The notes under the pieces: generated by a model
Told to the model about the DNA's origin: nothing
Database searches by the model: none
What the model saw: the letters and a program-made list of their open reading frames with translations, nothing else
Part shown: positions 36,517-42,827 of the stretch, piece by piece
Position numbering within the stretch: the first letter of the stretch is position 1
How the letters are laid out: each line of letters starts with the position of its first letter
Virus record (IMG/VR): IMGVR_UViG_3300024267_000525
Coordinates: 1-44,959 of that record
Strand: one strand, 5' to 3'
DNA length: 44,959 nt
Source: a virus
Translations under genes and position numbers: made by a program

Positions 36517-37476
36517 TTAATTTTTTCTAATTATTTCTTGTATCTTATATACAAGTGAAAGCATTGTAATAACAGGATCAATAACATGTAACCTTTGTGC
36601 TTGATGCTTTGCTACTTCTACTACAATTTCAGGAATGTGATTTGCACTTTGTGCCTTTTCCTGTTGAATGTATTCGATGAAGTCTTCACCTAAGCTTTGT
36701 AACACATCATCTACTCTATTAGAATAATTGCTTACTAGTATTTTATAGTTACTAACAGGATTTGTTTCATTAAATATTAATTCAAATACGTCTTTATAGA
36801 CTGAATTAAATCTCTTAACATCGTCTACCTTAATTTCTGTAGTTCCTTGTGCCTTAAATCCTTGTAACTTATTTAATGTACTTCTTAAATCTGGAAAATT
36901 TCTTCTTACAAATTCAAGTAGAGCAGCTTTATCGATTGACATTTCTTCTTTTGTGCAAATCTCATAAACTCTTCTCATGTATTTTTTAGTCAATTCAGCC
37001 TCTTCCTCTTTGTCAAAATCAAAGTTAATAACTTCAAATCTTGAAAGTATAGGATCTGGTAATTTATTAATGTAATTACAAGTGGCTATAAATCTACTAT
37101 TTGATGCGAATGTTTCCATAGTCGCGCGCAATGCTTTAAAAAACTGATCACTAACACCATCTACCTCATCAAGTATTACAACCTTCATAGAACTTGGTCC
37201 ATCCATGATTGAAACAGTTGAACAAAAATCTGTAATTCTTGTTCTAATAACATCTACTGATGTATCGGTTGATGCGTTAATATAAAGATATGGCATATTG
37301 AATTGATTAACAATAGCCTTTGCAGTAGAAGTTTTACCAGTACCTGGAGAACCAGCTAATAAAACGTTTTGAACTAAGCCATCTTTGAATTTGGCCATAA
37401 CTCTTTCTGGTAAAATAAGTTCTGATAGATTACTAGGTCTGTATTTTTCTGTGAATAGTTGTTGAACTGCTTGCAT
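36517..37476 (-). CDS. sliding-clamp loader large subunit (gp44-like AAA+ ATPase)
   Basis: A 319-residue AAA+ protein (T4 gp44: 319). Walker A is A-G-S-P-G-T-G-K-T (41-49), Walker B is V-V-I-L-D-E-V-D-G (99-107), sensor 1 is FIATCNY (129-135) and the arginine finger motif S-R-F (145-147) follows P-D-P-I-L. It loads the clamp onto primer-template DNA. It is followed by the FEN-like nuclease gene after 3 nt and preceded by a small Cys-containing protein after about 30 nt. Confidence 0.93.
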   Translation of the reverse strand: MQAVQQLFTEKYRPSNLSELILPERVMAKFKDGLVQNVLLAGSPGTGKTSTAKAIVNQFNMPYLYINASTDTSVDVIRTRITDFCSTVSIMDGPSSMKVVILDEVDGVSDQFFKALRATMETFASNSRFIATCNYINKLPDPILSRFEVINFDFDKEEEAELTKKYMRRVYEICTKEEMSIDKAALLEFVRRNFPDLRSTLNKLQGFKAQGTTEIKVDDVKRFNSVYKDVFELIFNETNPVSNYKILVSNYSNRVDDVLQSLGEDFIEYIQQEKAQSANHIPEIVVEVAKHQAQRLHVIDPVITMLSLVYKIQEIIRKN

Positions 37477-37506
37477 TTATTTTTTGTTTAGTTATTATAT
37501 GATTTA

Positions 37507-37782
37507 TTAATGATTTGTTTCTTCACAAACGATGCATCCGTTGTTTTTACAAGCTCCACAATCTACTACCTTACCCGCTTTATTTGCATGGTTAATTATT
37601 TCATCCCAAATTTTTTGAGTTTCTGATTTATAAATTGGCTGCTTCCAGAAAGGAGCTAGCCATTTTGGATTGTTTACCATTTCTTGATTACATTCGAATT
37701 GTTTAGTCTTATTTAATTCACTGTAGTGTTTATTAAATAATTCTAAAGCTACTTTATCGATGGTTGTGTTTTTATTATGCAT
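37507..37782 (-). CDS. small protein with C-terminal Cys cluster
   Basis: A 91-residue protein ending in C-G-A-C-K-N-N-G-C-I-V-C (about 76-87), a C-x2-C-x4-C-x2-C set likely to bind zinc. The rest is helical with aromatic residues (WLAPFWKQPIYKSETQKIWDE). It stands directly behind copy G of the long upstream element and heads the clamp-loader operon, so it may be an early regulator or accessory replication protein. No family recognised. Confidence 0.65.
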   Translation of the reverse strand: MHNKNTTIDKVALELFNKHYSELNKTKQFECNQEMVNNPKWLAPFWKQPIYKSETQKIWDEIINHANKAGKVVDCGACKNNGCIVCEETNH

Positions 37783-37798
37783 TATTATTAAGTTTTAA

Positions 37799-37874
37799 TT
37801 ATAATACTAATATAACTATAATCTTTGACTTGTGAAAACTTTTTAACACTTTTTTTCAAAAGTTATAAACAATT
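37799..37874 (-). promoter_or_regulatory. long conserved upstream element, copy G
   Basis: Minus-strand element before the Cys-cluster gene and clamp-loader operon. CACAAGTCAAAG replaces CACGGGTCAAAG (two changes); the remainder of the core is identical. Upstream block GTTTATAACTTTTG is present. Its divergent neighbour is the single plus-strand gene. Confidence 0.75.
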
Positions 37875-37899
37875 AGCAAAATATAATTTTAATTAAGTT

Positions 37900-37907
37900 G
37901 ATATATA
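37900..37907 (+). promoter_or_regulatory. GATATATA late-type motif on the plus strand
   Basis: GATATATAAAC on the plus strand 18 nt before the only plus-strand gene. It is the only plus-strand copy found directly before a start codon and it points the right way, which supports the motif being a true directional promoter. Confidence 0.65.
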
Positions 37908-37925
37908 AACAAACAATAAATATTC

Positions 37926-38645
37926 ATGAGTAATAAAAACGCAATATACGCATTTACAGTTGGAGAGTATGGAAGCTTAAAAGAACCTTTAGTTAAAACA
38001 GAAGGATGGGACTATATACTTTATACTGATAATAAAGAATTAAAGTCAGATATTTGGGATATTAGACCATTGTCTAAAGAATATGAATCTATTGATGATC
38101 CAAAAAGAATTGCAATGATGCATAGGCTTGAATTTTACAAATTATTTAAAGGATCTTTATATGAAAATATCGTATGTGTACATGGGGATGTTTTAATAAA
38201 AGATGATCTTAATAATTTCATGAAAGAATATGAATTAGATAATAATAATTACGATGTTGCATTCATGAAACACCCTCAAAGAGACTGTGTATATAAAGAA
38301 GCTAGTGTTGTAAGAGCTCTAAAATTAGATCATGCTGAAATAATTGATAAAGTTGTTAAAAAATATAATAAAGAGGATTATCCAAAAAATAATGGACTTT
38401 TTGCAACTGGGTTAATAGTAATGAGAAATAATAGCAATTGCATAAACATGTTTAAAACATGGTCTAATGAATATGTAAATGGTTCTAGAAGAGATCAATT
38501 AAGTGTTAATTACTCTTTATGGAAATGTATAAAAAATGGAAGTAATATTAATGTAAAGGTTATGCCATTTGATGCACTATCTAGTGGTAAATATATTAAA
38601 CATTATTGGCACAATAATATGAAAGGAAGATCAATTAATCGTTGA
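37926..38645 (+). CDS. glycosyltransferase-like protein (DUF616/TOD1-like)
   Basis: The only plus-strand gene, 239 residues. The pattern Y-T-D-N-K-E-L (34-40), then C-V-H-G-D-V-L-I-K-D-D (about 79-89) and K-H-P-Q-R-D-C-V-Y-K-E-A (about 115-126) resembles the DUF616 (TOD1/MUCI70) glycosyltransferase family, in which an H-P-x-R ... E-A segment is typical. Such enzymes add hexoses to glycans. Its orientation and own GATATATA motif suggest a separately acquired module (moron). Its 3' end overlaps the end of the convergent gene at 38631 by 15 nt. Acceptor unknown. Confidence 0.7.
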   Translation: MSNKNAIYAFTVGEYGSLKEPLVKTEGWDYILYTDNKELKSDIWDIRPLSKEYESIDDPKRIAMMHRLEFYKLFKGSLYENIVCVHGDVLIKDDLNNFMKEYELDNNNYDVAFMKHPQRDCVYKEASVVRALKLDHAEIIDKVVKKYNKEDYPKNNGLFATGLIVMRNNSNCINMFKTWSNEYVNGSRRDQLSVNYSLWKCIKNGSNINVKVMPFDALSSGKYIKHYWHNNMKGRSINR

Positions 38646-39125
38646 TCCCTTTTTAATAACTCTCATGAACTCTTTTTGTTCTTCTAATAAGAGTTTTTTG
38701 CAATATTTACGAAATTCAACACTGCTTTTAAGTATTCGACTATCTACCATCGGTGCCTCAAGCACATCGAGGTACTCAGGGTGTATAAAATTTTCTAGAC
38801 TGAAATTATTAAACTTAGATTGAATGGGTTTCATACTGATTGCACAAGTCCATTCTACAGTATCATAAGATTCCACTAAGTCGTCCATTGGGACTGGCGT
38901 CTCTGTCGTACAGTCAAAATAAAGTTTATTTCTTTTTGTACTATTCTTAAGTTTGAGATTATTTGACTCTATTCTAATTATTTGTTCGAGGAATTGAACA
39001 TCATTTGCCCATTCATTTAGGCTTCTATTTTCTATTAGAAATTGTCTGATACTCCTAGGAAGCCCATCGAGTTTTATACCATATCGATGGGCTTGTTTAG
39101 GATTGTTTGATTTTTGAATTTTCAA
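38631..39125 (-). CDS. hypothetical protein
   Basis: A 164-residue basic protein with no recognised family. The N-terminus is K-I-Q-K-S-N-N-P-K-Q-A-H-R-Y-G-I-K; the rest contains helical acid/basic stretches and a WTCAISMKPIQSKF segment. It lies convergent to the plus-strand glycosyltransferase (15-nt tail overlap), and an 11-bp hairpin occurs within its first 25 codons. Its base composition looks less AT-rich than neighbours, hinting at a different origin, though this was not computed. Confidence 0.55.
   Translation of the reverse strand: MKIQKSNNPKQAHRYGIKLDGLPRSIRQFLIENRSLNEWANDVQFLEQIIRIESNNLKLKNSTKRNKLYFDCTTETPVPMDDLVESYDTVEWTCAISMKPIQSKFNNFSLENFIHPEYLDVLEAPMVDSRILKSSVEFRKYCKKLLLEEQKEFMRVIKKGSTIN
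39060..39094. repeat. 11-bp inverted repeat inside a coding region
   Basis: AAGCCCATCGA at 39060-39070 and its exact complement TCGATGGGCTT at 39084-39094, with a 13-nt loop. It lies within the first codons of the gene at 38631. In mRNA it would form a stable hairpin near the start. Confidence 0.65.
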
Positions 39126-39131
39126 AAGATT

Positions 39132-39647
39132 CTACTTTTCTTTTCTTTCTTTTTTAGAAGGCTTTTCTTTTCTTGGCTTTTCTTCTTTAACCTTTTCTGG
39201 TTTATCAGTTATAACCTCAGACTGAGCAGCTCTATTAAGATTAGTTTTTTCTTCTTTTTCTTTAATAATAACTGGCTTCTCTGGTCTGTTTGTTTCAACA
39301 GTTGTTTGAGCAGCTCTGTTAGTATTAACTTTAACCTTTTCTGGTCTCATTGTTTCGTTAGAATTCTGTGCAGCTCTGTTAGTATTAACTTTAACCTTTT
39401 CTGGTCTCATTGTGTTAACTTCTCTAGAGTTAGTAGAATTCACAGCAGCTCTATTCGTTGAGTTACTGTTTGTAGGTCTAATAGATACTGGTGTAGTTTT
39501 TTCAGTCTTAACTTCCTTTTCAACTATAACAGAACTATTAGTTCCTTTTGTATATTTAATAGGTTTAGTGTTTTTAGTTCCTTTTTCTTGTGCAGAAATT
39601 GAAACAATTGCTAAAAACAGCATACCTGTGATTATTGATTTTTTCAT
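39132..39647 (-). CDS. secreted low-complexity repeat protein
   Basis: A 171-residue protein with a signal peptide (about 1-19, MKKSIITGMLFLAIVSISA, then Q). The mature part is charged and repetitive: the unit N-R-A-A-Q/V recurs five times and the longer unit M-R-P-E-K-V-K-V-N-T-N-R-A-A-Q occurs twice in near-perfect form. The C-terminus is very Lys/Glu-rich (EKVKEEKPRKEKPSKK). No fold recognised. It may be an exported surface or periplasmic protein; such repeats often vary in number. Similar DNA repeats lie inside it. Confidence 0.65.
   Translation of the reverse strand: MKKSIITGMLFLAIVSISAQEKGTKNTKPIKYTKGTNSSVIVEKEVKTEKTTPVSIRPTNSNSTNRAAVNSTNSREVNTMRPEKVKVNTNRAAQNSNETMRPEKVKVNTNRAAQTTVETNRPEKPVIIKEKEEKTNLNRAAQSEVITDKPEKVKEEKPRKEKPSKKERKEK
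39311..39413. repeat. 43-bp direct repeat, two copies, 60-bp period
   Basis: Identical 43-bp copies at 39311-39353 and 39371-39413 inside the secreted repeat protein gene, exactly 60 bp (20 codons) apart, encoding the M-R-P-E-K-V-K-V-N-T-N-R-A-A unit. The copies are in-frame, so gain or loss of a unit would keep the frame. Confidence 0.9.
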
Positions 39648-39735
39648 ATTTGTGTGTTTAATTTAACTATTATTATATGATAATTAAATAAATTGTTTCA
39701 AATATTTTTACCTTTTCAATATATACTCTTGTTTT

Positions 39736-40353
39736 TTATTTCCAAGACCATAATCTATTTTCTGGAGTATCATGAATTACAATAGTATCTTCCGTTATTT
39801 TAGTATCGTAAAAGCTTTTATAATTAAATAAAGAAACATCTGGCCCTAAACATTCAAACATTTTATCTGAAATTGCTCTTCCTCCCCATGCCCAATCTAC
39901 ATTTTTGTAAATAGATAAAACTTCTTTGATAATTCTAGAATCTTTAGAGGCTCCCATAACAGTACAGTCAATAAGTGCTCCTCTTTTCTCTTCTATGCTC
40001 TTAGGTCTTACTCCACCAAAAAATGAAGTATTTTCATTAATATTTTCAATAATATTATTAAATGATCTTATAGGATTTGCATCTACATCTACGTAAACTC
40101 CACCAAAATCTCTTAAGATTAATAATCTTGCTCTATCTGCGATATGTGCTGGTTTAAAATGAGTATCGACGTCTTTCCAATAACTTTGTAAAAATTTATC
40201 TTCTTTATAATGAATTTTAAATATATCATCATTTGTCCATAATTTATATTCCCAATCAGGGTGCAAATTATACATACGTTCCATAAATAATTTGCACTTT
40301 TCAGGAATTGGAGAATTGCCAATCCAAATTTGATGAATTTTCTTAGGTATCAT
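39736..40353 (-). CDS. glycosyltransferase (GT32/OCH1-like, DXD)
   Basis: A 205-residue enzyme starting MIPKKIHQIWIG (start 40353; the longer frame would run into the upstream gene). It has the sugar-transferase pattern H-P-D-W-E-Y-K-L-W-T-N-D-D (about 31-43), H-I-A-D-R-A-R-L-L-I-L-R-D-F-G-G-V-Y-V-D-V-D-A (about 73-95) with D-V-D as the D-x-D motif, and a final TPENRLWSWK. Related enzymes use nucleotide-sugars to modify proteins or lipids. It is cytoplasmic as predicted. With the DUF616-like and GT-A-like genes elsewhere, at least three transferases are present. Confidence 0.82.
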   Translation of the reverse strand: MIPKKIHQIWIGNSPIPEKCKLFMERMYNLHPDWEYKLWTNDDIFKIHYKEDKFLQSYWKDVDTHFKPAHIADRARLLILRDFGGVYVDVDANPIRSFNNIIENINENTSFFGGVRPKSIEEKRGALIDCTVMGASKDSRIIKEVLSIYKNVDWAWGGRAISDKMFECLGPDVSLFNYKSFYDTKITEDTIVIHDTPENRLWSWK

Positions 40354-40360
40354 TTTAGTC

Positions 40361-41224
40361 TTAAATAATAGGAGCTTGTCTTCCTGAACCATCAAATTGT
40401 GATTCATTATATCCTGATCCTGTATCTATTCCACCTGTTTCAACTTCTGGTTTGTGGAAAACAATAGCATTTCCTTCAGGGTCTTTAATAGTTTTCTTAT
40501 CTGATCCTTCAGGACCTTCACCTTGTTTAAAACCTTGTTTAATCAATGCTTCCTTTTGATTTTTAAATTTTTCTTTAGCCATTTCTTCCTTACTTGGACC
40601 TTCTTTATCTTGAAGTTCTTTAGCAGCTTCTGCTTCATCTTTAAAGCCATCGGCTAAAGTTTGCATTTGTCTTTTTAAATCAGCTTTTTTATTTGGATCA
40701 TCTTCAAGACCTGTCTTTCTTTTAATAGCAGATAGTTTACCTTTAATTCTTTCCATGTTTTTGATTTTTAAAGAATAAGTTGCTCCTGAATCTTTTTGAT
40801 AATCATCTATAGAATCTTCTAATTCTGTAACATCTTTTCCTAAATCTTTAGCTTTAGCTTGAAGTCTTTTCTTTTTATCAGACGGTGCATTTGCTATAGC
40901 AAAATCAAGATCTACTTTATTAAGTCTTATTTTATTTGCCTTTTGTTGCATCTTTCTTACTCTAGGAGCAATAAACACAAAATCTTTTATTTTTCCAGCT
41001 TCGTCTTCGTTTAATTCATTTTCATTTAAAGTAGTTACATATTCTTCATATGAATTTAATGCTTCTTCAATATTATCTTCTAAATCTTTTAATTTTGTTA
41101 ATATTGTATCAATATCTGATTTTATATCGGTTGTTTGAGTTGTTTGGATTTCACCTGGTTGGTTTTCAGTTAACCATTCGCTTATAGTTAAAACCTTCTC
41201 ATTTAGGATTAATGTCTTTTTCAT
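40361..41224 (-). CDS. coiled-coil protein downstream of capsid gene
   Basis: A 287-residue, mostly helical, highly charged protein. Coiled-coil segments lie at about 33-70 and 85-215 (for example KDLGKDVTELEDSIDDYQKD). The C-terminal 60 residues are Gly-rich and likely flexible. A GATATATA motif lies 31 nt upstream and the capsid terminator precedes it, so it is expressed late and separately. A minor head or assembly protein is possible; no family recognised. Confidence 0.55.
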   Translation of the reverse strand: MKKTLILNEKVLTISEWLTENQPGEIQTTQTTDIKSDIDTILTKLKDLEDNIEEALNSYEEYVTTLNENELNEDEAGKIKDFVFIAPRVRKMQQKANKIRLNKVDLDFAIANAPSDKKKRLQAKAKDLGKDVTELEDSIDDYQKDSGATYSLKIKNMERIKGKLSAIKRKTGLEDDPNKKADLKRQMQTLADGFKDEAEAAKELQDKEGPSKEEMAKEKFKNQKEALIKQGFKQGEGPEGSDKKTIKDPEGNAIVFHKPEVETGGIDTGSGYNESQFDGSGRQAPII

Positions 41225-41255
41225 TTTAATTTATTTTATTTATAATCTTATAATC

Positions 41256-41263
41256 TATATATC
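41256..41263 (-). promoter_or_regulatory. GATATATA late-type promoter motif
   Basis: GATATATAGATTATAAG on the minus strand 31 nt before the coiled-coil gene, close behind the capsid terminator. Confidence 0.6.
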
Positions 41264-41276
41264 ATTAAAAAAATGT

Positions 41277-41309
41277 AAAAAAAAAGGGTTCTAATTTCTT
41301 AGAACCCTT
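41277..41309 (-). terminator. rho-independent terminator after the major capsid gene
   Basis: A perfect 11-bp hairpin (AAGGGTTCTAA / TTAGAACCCTT, 41284-41309, 4-nt loop) with a T tract on the minus strand (41277-41285). It lies 27 nt beyond the gp23 stop and fits a highly expressed capsid gene. Confidence 0.9.
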
Positions 41310-41336
41310 AATTTATTATTTACTAATTAGTAATTA

Positions 41337-42743
41337 TTAAGCTATGTTAATCATATCTAATGCCGCACTTGGCGTAGTAATTGTAAACTCAGCATATTGT
41401 GTTTCAGGGTGGAAACCTGCAGCAACTAATGCGAATCTTGATTTAACAGCAACTTTAGGAGCCATAGTTCCTTCAGCTATTGCTTGTACAGATTCTGCCA
41501 TTAAGTAAGGCATGAATACAAGACCTGGACCATTACCATCACCTTTTCTACCAACTAATACTTGGTTATAAGACCAAGACCATTTTGGGTTAGTATAAAC
41601 TTGAACACCTGCAACAGAACCTACTGGGTAAATAGCACCAGCAGCTTGAGTAGCTGTGTTAGCGAATGGATTAGGTACGAAACCAGCAACAGATTGAATT
41701 AATGTAGCAACTTGTGGTCCTACAACCGCGAAGTTACCTGCACCTCTTCTACCTCTGTTTGCAACTAAGTTAGCAGCAGCTAAAATACCAGTTAATACTT
41801 TTCTGTGTTCAGAACCTTCAGTTTGACCACCTGCAGCTGGTACAGTTAACGCAACATCTAAAGAAACTCCAGATGCAGTCATGTTAGCTTCCGCTAATGT
41901 TTTGATTTCGTCAATGATTAAATCATTAATAGTTTGTGTTAATTCGTTAGTTAAAACTGCCTCAACTTGAGCAACAGCATCAACACCGAATTGTTTTAAA
42001 TCTTGAACTTGTTCTCTAGTAACTGCAGCAGCAACTTGGTAAGTTTTTGCTTCAATTGCTTTAGAGAATAAAGAAAGACCCATTAAATTATCAGCCGTAG
42101 ATTCACCAGTAGCTCTATCAAATGGTTTACCATCTGCTTGACCTACAAATCCTGGGATATGATCGTTTAATGCCGCAACTAATTCTGCGTCAGCATATCT
42201 ATCTGTAATTTTAGTAGACGAATCTACTGTTAATGCATCTACGATTTGTATGATGTTTTGACCATCGATTCTTGAAACACCTGCTAATACATCGTTACCT
42301 GCAGCTGTGTTAGCTGTTTTGATGTATAATGGAGCTTCAGCGTTGTCTAATCTACCACCTTCGTATACGAAGTCTAAGTAAGATAAAAGACCCATAGGAC
42401 CAGCCATTGGTACAACTGGAACTAAATCTAAACCGATTGTTTGTGCTGCAACTTGCATCGCTAAAGGAAGTAAAGTTGGAGACTTGTCACCTGAACCATC
42501 TGCAGTACCTGCAGCTCCGATACCACCAAAATCAGATGGGAATGCTACTGCACCCATACCACCGATATTCATAGGACCTGGATTGTTTGAAAGTGACATG
42601 ATGTTTGCGTCTTCATAAAGTTTGTGATTATGACAGTACTCAGACATCCATGCTAATTTTGAAGCTTCGTTGATACCAGTAGCGCTCTCGATAATTGGAG
42701 ACCATGTTGCTCTGATTTCAGCTTCATTTATTAAATTTGCCAT
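41337..42743 (-). CDS. major capsid protein (gp23-like)
   Basis: A 468-residue protein starting MANLINEAEIRATWSPII (start 42743; the longer frame is rejected because this N-terminus is the natural gp23-like start). Recognisable segments: GPMGLLSYLDFVYEGG, VAAAVTREQVQDLKQFGVDAV, LTNELTQTINDLIIDEI (all in parts) and the C-terminal NPKWSWSYNQVLVGRKGDGN followed by VFMPYLMAESVQ. An acid-type cleavage near residues 50-70, as in T4 gp23 maturation by gp21, is expected; the phage encodes the protease just upstream. It is shorter than T4 gp23 (521). It forms the head hexamers. Confidence 0.92.
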   Translation of the reverse strand: MANLINEAEIRATWSPIIESATGINEASKLAWMSEYCHNHKLYEDANIMSLSNNPGPMNIGGMGAVAFPSDFGGIGAAGTADGSGDKSPTLLPLAMQVAAQTIGLDLVPVVPMAGPMGLLSYLDFVYEGGRLDNAEAPLYIKTANTAAGNDVLAGVSRIDGQNIIQIVDALTVDSSTKITDRYADAELVAALNDHIPGFVGQADGKPFDRATGESTADNLMGLSLFSKAIEAKTYQVAAAVTREQVQDLKQFGVDAVAQVEAVLTNELTQTINDLIIDEIKTLAEANMTASGVSLDVALTVPAAGGQTEGSEHRKVLTGILAAANLVANRGRRGAGNFAVVGPQVATLIQSVAGFVPNPFANTATQAAGAIYPVGSVAGVQVYTNPKWSWSYNQVLVGRKGDGNGPGLVFMPYLMAESVQAIAEGTMAPKVAVKSRFALVAAGFHPETQYAEFTITTPSAALDMINIA

Positions 42744-42827
42744 TTTATAAATTTCTATTTTTTGTTTGTTTAATTTCGACTTATTATTTCGGCTTTCTGC
42801 TTCTGTCACCAAATCGTCGATTGTTTA

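Noticed and set aside
39114-39666. Plus-strand frames opposite the secreted repeat protein
   Set aside because: They are Phe/Leu/Ser-rich mirror frames of a Lys/Glu-rich gene. The minus frame has a signal peptide and in-frame repeats.
40354-40407. 18-residue N-terminal extension of the GT32-like protein
   Set aside because: It lies inside the upstream coiled-coil gene; MIPKKIHQIW is the usual beginning of this family.
42744-42812. 23-residue N-terminal extension of the capsid protein
   Set aside because: It is a chance open leader of low complexity; MANLINEAEIRATW is the natural gp23-like beginning with an A-rich leader.
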